A DNA stretch of 38,614 nucleotides from Candidatus Alistipes faecigallinarum (GCA_019115605.1 DXDG01000015.1:1-38614), one strand, 5' to 3'; shown: positions 9,567 through 18,176, counted from the first letter of the stretch. Notes: generated from the letters alone by a model not told the origin. Numbers and translations: made by a program.

Positions 9567-11369
9567 TTACTTGGCGGCGCGCTTGCGGTCCACCTCATGC
9601 AGCAGGATCTTTCTCAGACGCATGGCATGGGGCGTAACCTCGACGTATTCGTCCTCCTTGATGTATTCGAGCGCCTCCTCGAGCGTGAAGACCTTCGGCG
9701 GGGTGATCACCGCCTTGTCGTCCGAACCCGAGGCGCGCATGTTCGTGAGCTGCTTCGACTTGGTAACGTTCACCGTGATGTCGTTCTGGCGCGTGTGCTC
9801 GCCGATGACCTGCCCCTCGTAGACCTGCTCCATCGGGGAGATGAAGAAGCGTCCGCGGTCCTGCAACTTGTCGATCGAGTAAGCGTAGGCCGTGCCCGTC
9901 TCGCCCGAGATGATCGAGCCGTTGGTGCGCATCTCGATCTCGCCGACCCACGGCTCGAAATCCTTGAGCCGGTGTGTCATGATCGCCTCGCCGGCCGTGG
10001 CCGTCAGCATGTTCGAACGCAGTCCGATAATGCCGCGCGAGGGGATGTCGAACTCCAGCCGTACGCGGTCGCCGTTCGACTCCATGTTGCGGAGCGTGCC
10101 CTTGCGCTTGGTTGCCAGCTCGATGACCGTGCCCGAGCACGACTCGGGGCAGTCGACGGTCATCTCCTCGATCGGCTCGCACTTCTTGCCGTCGATCTCC
10201 TTGATGATGACGCGGGGCTGGCCCACCTGCAGTTCATAGCCCTCGCGGCGCATCGTCTCGATAAGCACCGAGAGGTGCAGCACGCCGCGGCCGAAGACGT
10301 TGAACGAATCGGCCGACGGGCCGGGCGTTACGCGCAGCGCGAGGTTCTTCTCCAGCTCGCGGTCCAGGCGCTCCTTGATGTGGCGCGAGGTAACGTATTT
10401 GCCGTCCTTGCCGAAGAAGGGCGAGTTGTTGATCGTGAAGAGCATCGACATCGTCGGTTCGTCGATGGCGATGGGCGGCAGCGGCTCGGGATTCTCGTAG
10501 TCGCAGATCGTGTCGCCGATCTCGAAACCCTCGATGCCCATGATGGCGCAGATCTCGCCGCACGGCACCTCGTCGACCTTCTTCTTGCCCAGGCCTTCGA
10601 AGACCATCAGCTCCTTGATCTTGCACTTCTGCATCGTTATGCCGTCGCGCTTGGCCAGCGTAACGTTCTGCCCGGCCTTCAGCGTGCCGCGCGTCAGCTT
10701 GCCTACGGCGATACGTCCCGTATAGGAGGAGTATTCGAGCGAGGTGATGAGCATCTGCGGCGTACCCTCGACGATCTTCGGCTCGGGAATCTCGTCGATG
10801 ATGGCGTCGAGCAGCGGGACGATCGAATCGGTCCGCTCGTTCCACTTGTGCGACATCCAGCCCTGCTTGGCCGAGCCGTAAATGGTCTTGTAGTCGAGCT
10901 GCTCCTCGGTGGCGTTGAGCGTGAACATCAGGTCGAAGACCTGCTCGTTCACCACTTCGGGGCGGCAGTTGGGCTTGTCGACCTTGTTGATCACCACGAT
11001 GGGTTTCTTGCCGAGCGCCAGGGCCTTCTGCAGCACGAAGCGCGTCTGGGGCATCGTCCCCTCGAAAGCATCGACGAGCAGCAGCACGCCGTCGCACATG
11101 TTCAGCACGCGCTCCACCTCGCCTCCGAAGTCGGCGTGGCCCGGGGTGTCGATGATATTGATCTTGTAGTCCTTGTAGATGACCGAAACGTTCTTCGAGA
11201 GGATCGTGATGCCCCGTTCGCGTTCCAGGTCGTTGTTGTCCAGAATGAGCTCGCCGCTCGTCTTGGCGTTGTCGCGCAGGACATGTCCTGCCAGAATCAT
11301 CTTGTCGACCAGCGTGGTCTTGCCATGATCGACGTGGGCGATAATTGCGATGTTACGCAGTTTCTGCAT
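9567..11369 (-). CDS. typA: Translational GTPase TypA/BipA
   Basis: TypA (BipA) is a ribosome-binding GTPase related to EF-G and LepA that assists 50S assembly and growth under stress or cold. The 600-residue length is typical. GTPase motifs: G1 [14 protein letters not shown] (about residues 10-23), G3 [15 protein letters not shown] (about 75-89) and G4 [13 protein letters not shown] (about 129-141). The C-terminal part carries the BipA-specific segment [20 protein letters not shown] (about 440-460). The ATG at 11369 starts [16 protein letters not shown], so the G1 loop is correctly placed. A TACCTTTG box at 11389-11396 is the likely promoter, and the gene diverges from aroB. Confidence 0.98.
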   Translation of the reverse strand: MQKLRNIAIIAHVDHGKTTLVDKMILAGHVLRDNAKTSGELILDNNDLERERGITILSKNVSVIYKDYKINIIDTPGHADFGGEVERVLNMCDGVLLLVDAFEGTMPQTRFVLQKALALGKKPIVVINKVDKPNCRPEVVNEQVFDLMFTLNATEEQLDYKTIYGSAKQGWMSHKWNERTDSIVPLLDAIIDEIPEPKIVEGTPQMLITSLEYSSYTGRIAVGKLTRGTLKAGQNVTLAKRDGITMQKCKIKELMVFEGLGKKKVDEVPCGEICAIMGIEGFEIGDTICDYENPEPLPPIAIDEPTMSMLFTINNSPFFGKDGKYVTSRHIKERLDRELEKNLALRVTPGPSADSFNVFGRGVLHLSVLIETMRREGYELQVGQPRVIIKEIDGKKCEPIEEMTVDCPESCSGTVIELATKRKGTLRNMESNGDRVRLEFDIPSRGIIGLRSNMLTATAGEAIMTHRLKDFEPWVGEIEMRTNGSIISGETGTAYAYSIDKLQDRGRFFISPMEQVYEGQVIGEHTRQNDITVNVTKSKQLTNMRASGSDDKAVITPPKVFTLEEALEYIKEDEYVEVTPHAMRLRKILLHEVDRKRAAK

Positions 11370-11388
11370 AGGTGTGTGTTTTGTCGTG

Positions 11389-11396
11389 CAAAGGTA
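11389..11396 (-). promoter_or_regulatory. -7 box of typA
   Basis: The minus strand reads TACCTTTG (perfect TAnnTTTG), ending 19 nt before the typA ATG, so the leader would be about 12-15 nt. It is divergent from the aroB box at 11419-11426, 22 bp away, so the two polymerase footprints overlap. Confidence 0.6.
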
Positions 11397-11418
11397 AGAA
11401 TTTCTCCGGAAAAAGTGT

Positions 11419-11426
11419 TACTTTTG
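11419..11426 (+). promoter_or_regulatory. -7 box of aroB
   Basis: TACTTTTG (perfect TAnnTTTG) ends 24 nt before the aroB ATG, giving a leader of about 18-20 nt. No -33 TTTG is visible. Confidence 0.6.
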
Positions 11427-11450
11427 TTCGATTGTTAAAAATATTGAATA

Positions 11451-12473
11451 ATGAAACCTGCCTTCAGCCTCTGCGGCCGGAGCGACGTCTACGTCGGCTC
11501 TGCAGCGGAGATTCTTTCGGATGTACTGCCTGCGGGGCGTGTGGTTGTCGTTACGGATGCGACGATCGACCGCCTCTATCCCGGTTTGCTGGCCCCTTAT
11601 GAGAAGGTGCTCATCGGCCGGGGCGAGAGCATCAAGACGTTGCGGACGGTCGAGGAGCTCTACCGTCGTTTCATCGAGCTGGGCGTCGACCGCAAGAGCT
11701 TCGTGCTGGGTGTCGGCGGCGGCATCGTAACCGACGTGGCGGGATTTGCCGCGTCGACCTACATGCGCGGCATCGGCTTCGGATTCGTTTCGACGACGCT
11801 TCTGGGGCAGATCGACGCTTCGGTGGGCGGAAAGAACGGCGTCAATGTGGACGGATACAAGAACATGGCCGGTACCTTTACCCAGCCGCGCTTTGTCATC
11901 TGCGATCCGGCGATGCTGCGGAGCCTGCCCGACCGGGAGTTCCGCGCCGGGCTGGCCGAAGCGGTCAAGGCGGCCGTTATCGCCGATGCGGCGCTCTTCG
12001 CCCGGCTGGAGGCTTCGGCATTCGAGGCGCTGCGCAGCGATGCGGCGCTTCTGGCCGGTGTCGTCTCGGCCGCCGTGCAGGTGAAGGCGGCGATTGTCGA
12101 ACGCGACGAATGCGAGGCGGGGGAGCGGCGCAAGCTCAACCTCGGGCATACGCTGGCGCACGCCATCGAGAAGTGCTCGGACCGCATGAACCACGGCGAG
12201 GCCGTGGCCGTGGGTACGGCGCTTATCGCCGATGCGGCGGTGCGGCTCGGCGTGCTCGCCTCCGCGGACCGCGACCGGATCCGCGGGCTGCTCGCGCACC
12301 TGGGGCTTGAGCTGACGCCTCCCGTGCCGATGGCCCGCCTGTTGCGGGAGGTCGGCAAGGACAAGAAGAGCGAAGCGGGTGTGCTGCATGTCGTTCTGCC
12401 GACGGGCATCGGCTCCTGCGAGGTGCGGCCGATGACGCGCGATGCCTTTGCGGCGCTGTTTGCGGCGGAATGA
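11451..12473 (+). CDS. aroB: 3-dehydroquinate synthase
   Basis: AroB converts DAHP to 3-dehydroquinate in the shikimate pathway, using NAD and a divalent metal. The 340-residue product shows the NAD-binding VLGVGGGIVTDVAGFAASTY (about residues 85-104), the substrate and metal region TTLLGQIDASVGGKNGVNVD (about 116-135), the metal-ligand Glu in EFRAGLAEAVKAAVI (about 164-178), and the histidine ligands in RKLNLGHTLAHAIE (about 227-240) and NHGEAVAVG (about 246-254). All catalytic positions are present. The start is ATG 11451, 24 nt after a -7 box. The gene ends at a terminator shared with the malic enzyme gene. Confidence 0.97.
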   Translation: MKPAFSLCGRSDVYVGSAAEILSDVLPAGRVVVVTDATIDRLYPGLLAPYEKVLIGRGESIKTLRTVEELYRRFIELGVDRKSFVLGVGGGIVTDVAGFAASTYMRGIGFGFVSTTLLGQIDASVGGKNGVNVDGYKNMAGTFTQPRFVICDPAMLRSLPDREFRAGLAEAVKAAVIADAALFARLEASAFEALRSDAALLAGVVSAAVQVKAAIVERDECEAGERRKLNLGHTLAHAIEKCSDRMNHGEAVAVGTALIADAAVRLGVLASADRDRIRGLLAHLGLELTPPVPMARLLREVGKDKKSEAGVLHVVLPTGIGSCEVRPMTRDAFAALFAAE

Positions 12474-12499
12474 CCGGCGGGCGGCAGACCTGGATACTC

Positions 12500-12532
12500 A
12501 AAGAGGCGGGATTGATTCCCGCCTCTTTTCCT
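12500..12532. terminator. Bidirectional intrinsic terminator between aroB and the malic enzyme gene
   Basis: Perfect 12-nt arms (12500-12511 and 12517-12528) surround a 5-nt loop, with A-rich and T-rich ends on either side. It serves both converging genes. Confidence 0.87.
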
Positions 12533-12546
12533 TATGATCTTTCCGG

Positions 12547-13824
12547 TTACTTTGTCCGCTCGCGCAGCTCCCGGGTATAGGCCTCCCAGTCGGAGATCGG
12601 CCGCCGGGCGACGCCCGACTCGATGGCAGCCCGCGCCACGGCCGTGGCTACGGTGGTGAGCAGCCGCGGGTCGGTGGGCTTGGGAATGAGATACCCGCGT
12701 CCGAATTCGAGCTTCTCGAGGTTGTAGTCCCGGAGTACGGATTCCGGAACCGGCTCGCGCGTCATGGCGGCAATGGCGTGCGCCGCGGCGAGCTTCATGG
12801 CGTCGTTGATCTCCGAGGCGCGGACGTCGAGGGCTCCGCGGAAGATGTAGGGGAATCCCAGCACGTTGTTCACCTGGTTGGGGTAGTCCGAGCGGCCCGT
12901 GGCGAAGATCAGATCGGGACGCGTGACGGTAGCCACGTCGTAGGCGATCTCCGGATCGGGATTGGCCAGGGCCATGACGATCGGATTCGGGGCCATCGAG
13001 CGCAGCATTTCGGGTGTCAGCACGTTGGCTTTCGAGACTCCGAGGAAGACATCGGCGCCGTGGAGCGCTTCGGCAAGGCTTGCAATGCGCCGCGTGGTGG
13101 CGAATTCGCGTTTCAGGGGATTGAGATCCTCGCGGTGAGCGGCGACGACCCCGCGGCTGTCGCACAGCACCATGTGCTCGCGGCGAACTCCCAGTTTGAG
13201 GAAGAGCCGCGCGCAGGCGATGGCCGCGGCGCCGGCTCCGTTGACGACGACGCGCAGAGCCGGAAGCTCCTTGCCGGCGATCTTCGCCCCGTTGAGCAGG
13301 GCCGCCGAGGTGATGATCGCCGTGCCGTGCTGGTCGTCGTGCATGACGGGAATGTCCAGTTCGCGGCGCAGCCGCTCCTCGATCTCGAAACACTCCGGAG
13401 CCTTGATATCTTCGAGGTTGATGCCTCCGAACGTGGGGGCAATGGCCCGCACCGTGCGGACGAAGGCCTCGGGATCGCGCTCCGCCACCTCGATGTCGAA
13501 GGCGTCGATGCCCGCGAAGATCTTGAAGAGCATGCTTTTTCCTTCCATGACGGGCTTGGCGGCCAGCGGGCCGATGTTGCCCAGTCCGAGAACGGCCGTG
13601 CCGTTCGAGATGACGGCCACGAGATTCCCCTTGCCCGTATATTCGTAGACCGAGGCCGGGTCTTCGGCAACGGCCCGCGAGGGAGCCGCCACGCCGGGGG
13701 AATAGGCCAGCGAGAGGTCCGCCTGCGTACGGTGGGGTTTCGTCGGGACGACGGCGATCTTGCCGGGCTGCGGCTCCCGATGGTAGCGCAGCGCCGCTTC
13801 CTTGAGTTTATCTTCGGTATTCAT
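12547..13824 (-). CDS. Malic enzyme, single-domain form
   Basis: Malic enzyme decarboxylates L-malate to pyruvate with reduction of NAD(P). The 425-residue product contains [19 protein letters not shown] (about residues 37-55), [20 protein letters not shown] (about 69-88), the divalent-metal region [19 protein letters not shown] (about 135-153), [19 protein letters not shown] (about 159-178), the dinucleotide fold [17 protein letters not shown], and [11 protein letters not shown]. It is the short form: the C-terminal phosphotransacetylase-like domain of the roughly 760-residue MaeB type, common in Bacteroidota, is missing. The stop at 12547 is followed directly by a terminator, so this is not a truncation by frameshift. 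The start is ATG 13824. An AATATTTG sequence at 13873-13880 (minus strand) is a one-mismatch -7 box. Cofactor preference cannot be read with confidence. Confidence 0.93.
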   Translation of the reverse strand: MNTEDKLKEAALRYHREPQPGKIAVVPTKPHRTQADLSLAYSPGVAAPSRAVAEDPASVYEYTGKGNLVAVISNGTAVLGLGNIGPLAAKPVMEGKSMLFKIFAGIDAFDIEVAERDPEAFVRTVRAIAPTFGGINLEDIKAPECFEIEERLRRELDIPVMHDDQHGTAIITSAALLNGAKIAGKELPALRVVVNGAGAAAIACARLFLKLGVRREHMVLCDSRGVVAAHREDLNPLKREFATTRRIASLAEALHGADVFLGVSKANVLTPEMLRSMAPNPIVMALANPDPEIAYDVATVTRPDLIFATGRSDYPNQVNNVLGFPYIFRGALDVRASEINDAMKLAAAHAIAAMTREPVPESVLRDYNLEKLEFGRGYLIPKPTDPRLLTTVATAVARAAIESGVARRPISDWEAYTRELRERTK

Positions 13825-13953
13825 GACGGTTCGTTTTTTGATTCGTAATAAATTTCAACGCATCCGGCGTGCAAATATTGCGCCCGTGCGATTTTTGCGC
13901 GGGAAATCCGGCTGCGGTTCGATGATTTTTTCCCGGGAGTGCCGCACGTCCGG

Positions 13954-14961
13954 TCAGAAGAGCGAGGCTTCGCCGTTGTCGGGCCGGGTGTAGCCGAGGT
14001 GCTCGTAGGCCAGTGCGGTCGCCTCGCGACCCCGGGGCGTGCGCTTGAGGAATCCCTCCTTGATGAGGAAGGGCTCGTAGACCTCCTCGATCGTGCCGGG
14101 CTCCTCGCCGACGGCCGTGGCTACGGTGTTCAACCCTACGGGGCCGCCCTTGAACTTCTCGATGATCGTGCCGAGGATCTTGTTGTCCATGTGGTCCAGA
14201 CCGCGCGAGTCGATGTTCAGCGCCGCAAGGGCGATGCGTGTGATCTCCAGGTCGATATGTCCGCCGCCCTTGACCTGTGCGAAGTCGCGCACGCGGCGCA
14301 GCAGGGCATTGGCGATACGCGGCGTGCCGCGTGAACGCAGCGCGACCTCCCGGGCGGCATCGTCGTCGATCGGGACGTCGAGAATCCGCGCCGAGCGGCG
14401 CACGATCCCGGCCAGCACCGCGGCGTCGTAATACTCCAGATGGCACTGGATGCCGAAGCGGGCCCGCAGGGGCGAGGTGAGCAGCCCGCTGCGTGTCGTG
14501 GCGCCGATGAGCGTGAAGGGGGCCAGCTCGATCTGGATCGAGCGGGCCGAAGGACCCTTGTCGAGGACGATGTCGATCTTGAAATCCTCCATGGCCGAGT
14601 AGAGGTACTCCTCGACGATCGGGCTCAGACGGTGGATTTCGTCGATGAAGAGCACGTCTCCCGGGTTGAGGTTCGTCAGCAGGCCGGCCAGGTCGCCCGG
14701 CTTGTCCAGCACGGGGCCCGACGTTACGCGCAGCTGCGCCCCCATCTCGTTGGCGATGATGTTCGCCAGCGTGGTCTTGCCCAGGCCCGGAGGGCCGTGC
14801 AGCAGCACATGATCGAGCGAGTCGCCGCGCAGGAGTGCCGCCTTGATGAAGATGCGGAGGTTTTCGACGATCTTCTCCTGACCCGCGAAGCTCCCGAGCT
14901 CCTGGGGACGGATCCGGTTTTCGAATTCGAGATCGCTCTCCGTATTGCGTACGATAGACAT
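13954..14961 (-). CDS. ruvB: Holliday junction branch migration helicase RuvB
   Basis: RuvB is the hexameric AAA+ motor that, with RuvA, drives branch migration of Holliday junctions. The 335-residue product begins [20 protein letters not shown], the usual RuvB opening. It has [20 protein letters not shown], Walker [21 protein letters not shown] (about residues 55-74), Walker [21 protein letters not shown] (about 105-124), sensor 1 [20 protein letters not shown] and the C-terminal DNA-binding [15 protein letters not shown] longer in-frame ORF reaches 15048, but conservation and the TATATTTG box 4 nt upstream fix the ATG at 14961. ruvA and ruvC are not adjacent. The 129 bp between this stop and the malic enzyme start hold no gene. 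Confidence 0.97.
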   Translation of the reverse strand: MSIVRNTESDLEFENRIRPQELGSFAGQEKIVENLRIFIKAALLRGDSLDHVLLHGPPGLGKTTLANIIANEMGAQLRVTSGPVLDKPGDLAGLLTNLNPGDVLFIDEIHRLSPIVEEYLYSAMEDFKIDIVLDKGPSARSIQIELAPFTLIGATTRSGLLTSPLRARFGIQCHLEYYDAAVLAGIVRRSARILDVPIDDDAAREVALRSRGTPRIANALLRRVRDFAQVKGGGHIDLEITRIALAALNIDSRGLDHMDNKILGTIIEKFKGGPVGLNTVATAVGEEPGTIEEVYEPFLIKEGFLKRTPRGREATALAYEHLGYTRPDNGEASLF

Positions 14962-14965
14962 GTGG

Positions 14966-14973
14966 CAAATATA
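14966..14973 (-). promoter_or_regulatory. -7 box of ruvB (leaderless arrangement)
   Basis: The minus strand reads TATATTTG (perfect TAnnTTTG), then 4 nt, then the ruvB ATG, as at ispE and uvrB. Confidence 0.6.
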
Positions 14974-15064
14974 CGCAAAATTCACGAGACCCGGCCCTGT
15001 GCGGCGAAAAAATCGGACGATGCCCGTTCCCCGTGCCCTGCCGCGCATAGCCGGCCGACGCGGC

Positions 15065-15087
15065 GGCCGGATACGAAAAATCCGGCC
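15065..15087 (-). terminator. Stem-loop downstream of the NigD-like gene
   Basis: 8-bp arms (15065-15072 and 15080-15087) enclose a 7-nt A-rich loop. It lies 42 nt past the NigD-like stop and is GC-rich, but no U-tract follows, so it is a weak or Rho-assisted terminator at best. Confidence 0.35.
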
Positions 15088-15128
15088 CGCCCCCGCGGCG
15101 GACCGGACATGCCTGCGCGGCGGAGTGG

Positions 15129-15836
15129 CTACTGCTCCGCGGGCAGGTCCATCTTGAGGTATTTCGTCCCGTTTTCGCGGGTGTCGATGCGCAGGATGAT
15201 GCCCTTCTTGCCTTCGAGCTCCGCGGCGATCGGCTCCATGTCGAAGGAGACGTAGTAGCCCAGCGTATACCCGGCCACGTCGCCGCCGGCGCTGTGGCGC
15301 AGCTCAAGGTTGAGATAGCCCTCCTCGCTCTGCCCGGGTTCGGAGACCTTGTTGACAATGACCGTGAAGGCATGCTTGTCATTCTCCGTGACGGGATAGA
15401 GCAGATAGAGCGTCAGCCACTTTTTCGTGAGGTTGAAATACTTCCAGTAGGCCGTGGGGAATCCGGCGCCGTCGCTGCCCAGCCGGTCCAGCTCCTCCTG
15501 CGTCGTTACGACCCGTGCCGCCCCCGTGTAGATGTTGTCGACACCGAACAGGCGGATGTTGTAGTCGTAGTCGGGAATGCTCTCCAGCAGATCGAAGTAG
15601 ATGATCGCCCGCGAACCCTCCCGGGCTTCGTAAAGCGCGGGCTTCTCGCTCGGATAGAGCGTCTGGCCGTTGTCGCGTTCGAAATAGTAGTCCTCCTCGC
15701 CGATCGTATGTACGGTGGTGATGATCCCGTAGACATAATTATACGGATATCCTCCCTCGTCGTCGTTGCAGGCGGTAAACGGGAGTGCCGCCAGCAGAGT
15801 CAGCAGGAGCCAGCCGAATTTTTTCATCTTTTCCAT
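15129..15836 (-). CDS. NigD-like lipoprotein
   Basis: A 235-residue lipoprotein of the NigD-like family, known only from Bacteroidota. The signal peptide [20 protein letters not shown] ends in a lipobox with Cys23; the mature N-terminus CNDDEGG is acidic like surface-export signals. The mature part fits the two-part NigD layout. An N-terminal beta-rich segment includes [20 protein letters not shown] and [11 protein letters not shown] (residues about 33-65). The C-terminal domain carries [20 protein letters not shown] and [10 protein letters not shown] (about 180-210). It is divergent from the ECF sigma / dual-membrane anti-sigma pair over 124 bp. In Bacteroides thetaiotaomicron, as I recall, a NigD protein is a target of a Das/Dma sigma pair and drives outer-membrane vesiculation; a similar role here is inference. 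A second ATG 9 nt downstream is equally possible as the start. Confidence 0.85.
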   Translation of the reverse strand: MEKMKKFGWLLLTLLAALPFTACNDDEGGYPYNYVYGIITTVHTIGEEDYYFERDNGQTLYPSEKPALYEAREGSRAIIYFDLLESIPDYDYNIRLFGVDNIYTGAARVVTTQEELDRLGSDGAGFPTAYWKYFNLTKKWLTLYLLYPVTENDKHAFTVIVNKVSEPGQSEEGYLNLELRHSAGGDVAGYTLGYYVSFDMEPIAAELEGKKGIILRIDTRENGTKYLKMDLPAEQ

Positions 15837-15864
15837 ATTTTATTGTTACCTTTCGCAACTAAAA

Positions 15865-15924
15865 TGTTCCGAGGGGAGGAATACTGCACGGAGGGGAAAT
15901 TTTTTTGTTCCGAAATGCAGTATT
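15865..15924. promoter_or_regulatory. Regulatory repeats between the NigD-like and ECF sigma genes
   Basis: The 124-bp divergent region holds a 9-bp inverted repeat AATACTGCA (15880-15888) / TGCAGTATT (15916-15924) with a 27-nt spacer. It also holds two copies of TGTTCCGA (15865-15872 and 15906-15913) 41 bp apart. On the minus strand the latter read TCGGAACA, containing GGAAC, the classic -35 element of many ECF sigma factors. The copy nearer the NigD-like gene is placed so that a start site would fall just before its ATG. No TAnnTTTG box serves either gene, which fits control by an alternative sigma factor. Confidence 0.45.
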
Positions 15925-15960
15925 TGGCCCCGGATCCGATTTATATAGGTGAATTCAACA

Positions 15961-16521
15961 ATGCAGATGGAGGAACGGATACTGGCCGAAGGGTGCAGAA
16001 AGGGGGACGGTGCGGCCCGACGCGAGCTGTATGACCGTTTCGCCGGGCGGCTGATGGCGGTATGCATACGCTATGCGGGGGATCGCTCCACGGCCGAGGA
16101 CCTGCTGCACGACGCCTTCCTGAAGATCTACGGCGCCTTCGACCGGTTCTCCTACCGCGGTCCCGGATCGTTGAGGGCCTGGATGGAGCGCATCACGGTC
16201 AATGTGGCCCTCGAATGGCTGCGGAACCGCTCCCGGCGGGGATTCACCGAGCTCGACGAAGGACGGGTTGCGGCGACCGTAGCCGAACCCGAGCCGACCT
16301 CTTCGGAGATGGCCTCCGTGCCGCGCGAGGTGCTGATGCGCTTCATCGCGGAGCTCCCGGACGGTTACCGCGCCGTGTTCAACCTCTACTGCATCGAGGA
16401 GTACTCCCACCGGGAGATCGCCCAAATGCTGGGGATCAACGAGAAGAGTTCCTCGTCGCAGCTCTTCCGCGCCAGAACGCTGCTGGCACGCAGGATCCGC
16501 GACTACTTGAAGACACATTGA
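15961..16521 (+). CDS. ECF RNA polymerase sigma factor (Das-like)
   Basis: A 186-residue group 4 (ECF) sigma factor. Region 2 covers RFAGRLMAVCIRYAGDRSTA, EDLLHDAFLKIYGAFDRFSY and SLRAWMERITVNVALEWLRN (about residues 25-90). Region 4 covers AELPDGYRAVFNLYCIEEYS and HREIAQMLGINEKSSSSQLF (about 130-172) and supplies the helix-turn-helix that reads the -35 element. The frame is open from a GTG at 15949; I prefer ATG 15961 (MQMEERILAEGC), with ATG 15967 also possible. The downstream anti-sigma gene begins 3 nt after the stop, so the two are translationally close-coupled. The divergent NigD-like lipoprotein is the likeliest target besides the operon itself. Confidence 0.93.
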   Translation: MQMEERILAEGCRKGDGAARRELYDRFAGRLMAVCIRYAGDRSTAEDLLHDAFLKIYGAFDRFSYRGPGSLRAWMERITVNVALEWLRNRSRRGFTELDEGRVAATVAEPEPTSSEMASVPREVLMRFIAELPDGYRAVFNLYCIEEYSHREIAQMLGINEKSSSSQLFRARTLLARRIRDYLKTH

Positions 16522-16524
16522 GTT

Positions 16525-17811
16525 ATGAAAGAGGATAAGGATTGGATCGAGTTCATGCGGACATCGCTCCGCGATGCCGAGATCTCCCCGCCGGAGGATG
16601 GTTGGGAGCGTCTCGAGCGCGTGTTGTCCGAGCCTGTACCGACGCCGGTACGGAAGCCCGCATGGCGCATCTATATGCCGCGGATTGCCGCCGCCGCTGC
16701 CGTTGTGTTGATCGGGGTGGTTGCGGGCGACCTGCTGTTGCGCCCCGATACGGTATTGGAACAAAAAGGGGTTGTTATCGCGACGACGGAGGAGGACGGC
16801 TCCGCGGCAGAGACACCGGAGCGGTTGCGGCGGCAGGTGCAGCTTCCGGTCGAGGTGCGGCGCGAAGGGGCGTCGGCCCGCACCGGGGAGTATGCTGCCG
16901 CGGTTCCGCAATCCGCTGCGGTTGCAAAGGGGGGCCGCACGGCTGCGGCGCCGGCCGTCCGGGAGGCTGTTTCCGAATGGGAGGCCCCGGCTGCGACGAC
17001 TCCGGCGCCCGCAGCCGAAAGAAACGTTTCGGCGGCGGCTGACGAAGCGGCCGCTCCGGCTGTGGTATCGGCGGCAACCGCTTCGCGGTCCGAAACCCGG
17101 ACGGTGGACGATGCGGCGTCCTCGTTGGCGGCGTCGTCCCGCGGAACGGAGCCCCGCGGATACCGGGCCCCGAAACCGCGCAGACCCCTGTCGTTCTCGC
17201 TTTCGGCCGGCGGCGGCGTGTCGCGAGATGCGGCAAACACCCCCTCCCGGGGAGGCATGATGGCTGTTGCACCGCCGGCCGGAATGCCTTCGATGATCGG
17301 CAATGGCTCCGAGATGGTGCTGCTCCGACAGTACGACTACGACGAGAACCGCTTCCGCCACCACCAGCCCTTGAGCTTTGCGCTGACGCTCCGCAAGGAG
17401 TTTGCCCACGGGCTCTCGCTCGAGAGCGGTCTCAACTATACGCTGCTGCGGTCGGATGTCGGGGTTCCGTATGCTTCGGACGATGTGGCGCAACGGCTGC
17501 ATTTCCTGGGGATTCCGCTTCGGATCAACTGGCAGTTCCTCGAGCGGGGGCGTTTCTCGCTCTACGTGGGGGCCGGCGGCATGGTCGAGAAGTGTGTCTC
17601 GGCAACCTTCGGGGCGGAGAGCCTGTCGGAGCCGGGCGTGCAGTGGTCGCTGCTTGCCGCGGCGGGTGCCCAGTACCGGCTCGGCGGGATGGTGGGGCTC
17701 TATTTCGAACCCGAGGGGTCGTACTACCTGACCGAAACCCGTCTGCGGACCGCGCGGACCGATTCGCCGCTGACGCTGACGCTCCGTTTGGGCGTGCGTC
17801 TCTCGTTTTGA
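16525..17811 (+). CDS. Dual-membrane-spanning anti-sigma factor (Dma-like)
   Basis: A 428-residue protein with an unusual architecture. Residues 1-50 are a short cytoplasmic anti-sigma-like segment with the motif ISPPEDGWERLERVL. Residues about 52-72 form one transmembrane helix (RIAAAAAVVLIGVVAGDLLL). Residues about 75-215 are a long, probably disordered linker rich in Ala, Pro, Glu, Thr and Arg that could cross the periplasm. Residues about 220-428 form an outer-membrane beta-barrel domain (RPLSFSLSAGGGVSRDA, LSFALTLRKEFAHGLSLESG, GLYFEPEGSYYLTETRL) ending in Phe (GVRLSF). One polypeptide would thus link sigma factor, inner membrane, periplasm and outer membrane. This matches the Dma family described in Bacteroides thetaiotaomicron, where it controls vesiculation. 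It lies 3 nt after the sigma gene and ends at a terminator. Confidence 0.88.
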   Translation: MKEDKDWIEFMRTSLRDAEISPPEDGWERLERVLSEPVPTPVRKPAWRIYMPRIAAAAAVVLIGVVAGDLLLRPDTVLEQKGVVIATTEEDGSAAETPERLRRQVQLPVEVRREGASARTGEYAAAVPQSAAVAKGGRTAAAPAVREAVSEWEAPAATTPAPAAERNVSAAADEAAAPAVVSAATASRSETRTVDDAASSLAASSRGTEPRGYRAPKPRRPLSFSLSAGGGVSRDAANTPSRGGMMAVAPPAGMPSMIGNGSEMVLLRQYDYDENRFRHHQPLSFALTLRKEFAHGLSLESGLNYTLLRSDVGVPYASDDVAQRLHFLGIPLRINWQFLERGRFSLYVGAGGMVEKCVSATFGAESLSEPGVQWSLLAAAGAQYRLGGMVGLYFEPEGSYYLTETRLRTARTDSPLTLTLRLGVRLSF

Positions 17812-17847
17812 GTCCGCCCGACGCCTCTTGCATGCTTGTTGCAAGAA

Positions 17848-17880
17848 AAAGGCCTGCACCCGAGGTGCGGGCTTTCTCTT
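17848..17880 (+). terminator. Terminator after the sigma / anti-sigma operon
   Basis: Arms 17848-17860 and 17864-17875 pair with one bulged G and one G-U around a 3-nt loop, followed by CTCTT. It is an imperfect but plausible intrinsic terminator 37 nt past the anti-sigma stop. Confidence 0.55.
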
Positions 17881-17953
17881 TGGCGGAGGGTCCGAATGTG
17901 CCATAAATAGGTTGAAATGTGCTGTTTTTTCTTGTTCGGACCGAATTTGTTAC

Positions 17954-17961
17954 TATTTTTG
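17954..17961 (+). promoter_or_regulatory. Orphan TAnnTTTG box
   Basis: TATTTTTG lies between the sigma operon terminator and the minus-strand tRNA. Reading rightward it would transcribe antisense across the tRNA toward the S24-type regulator gene at 18177, leaving a leader of about 210 nt. A 32-codon GTG-initiated frame follows (17965-18063) but has no protein-like features. It may be a chance match. Confidence 0.25.
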
Positions 17962-18018
17962 CTGGTGAAAACGGTGTCCGGTATCGGCGGTTTTGTGCCG
18001 GCGGCATCGTTTTGCCGC

Positions 18019-18056
18019 AAAAAAAAAGCACAGAGGCCGACGCGCGGCTCCTGTGC
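18019..18056 (-). terminator. Intrinsic terminator of the tRNA-Arg gene
   Basis: In minus-strand RNA the arms at 18045-18056 and 18028-18039 form a GC-rich stem with two internal mismatched positions and a short loop, followed by nine consecutive U (18019-18027 are all A on the plus strand). It begins 2 nt after the tRNA 3' end. Confidence 0.85.
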
Positions 18057-18057
18057 C

Positions 18058-18132
18058 TGGTAGTCCCGAAAGGAATCGAACCTTTATCGTAAGAACCGGA
18101 ATCTTATATTCTATCCATTGAACTACGGGACC
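18058..18132 (-). tRNA. tRNA-Arg (anticodon CCG)
   Basis: The 75-nt minus-strand gene folds as a full cloverleaf. The acceptor stem is GGTCCCG/CGGGACT with a terminal G-U pair, the D stem GTTC/GAAT, the anticodon stem TAAGA/TCTTA with loop TTCCGGT (anticodon CCG, reading CGG), the variable loop 4 nt, and the T arm AAAGG-TTCGATT-CCTTT. It has a discriminator A and an encoded CCA. A near-consensus -7 box CATCTTTG (18140-18147, minus strand) ends 7 nt before the 5' end, so transcription would start almost at the mature end. It has its own terminator and is therefore a single-gene unit. Confidence 0.96.
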
Positions 18133-18176
18133 GGGACTGCAAAGATGCAAAAAATTTTTTAATTGTAAAGAAAAAA

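Noticed and set aside
9534..11438. 634-codon plus-strand open frame over typA
   Set aside because: Fully antisense to typA with low-information composition; typA carries all GTPase motifs.
13873..13880. AATATTTG upstream of the malic enzyme gene as a firm promoter
   Set aside because: First base differs from consensus and no -33 element is visible; too weak to list.
15955..17904. 649-codon minus-strand open frame over the sigma and anti-sigma genes
   Set aside because: Antisense to two genes with clear domain content; composition is Arg/Pro/His-rich and motif-free.
17965..18063. 32-codon GTG frame after the orphan -7 box
   Set aside because: It runs into the tRNA antisense strand, is Lys/Arg-rich by virtue of an A-run, and has no start signal beyond GTG.
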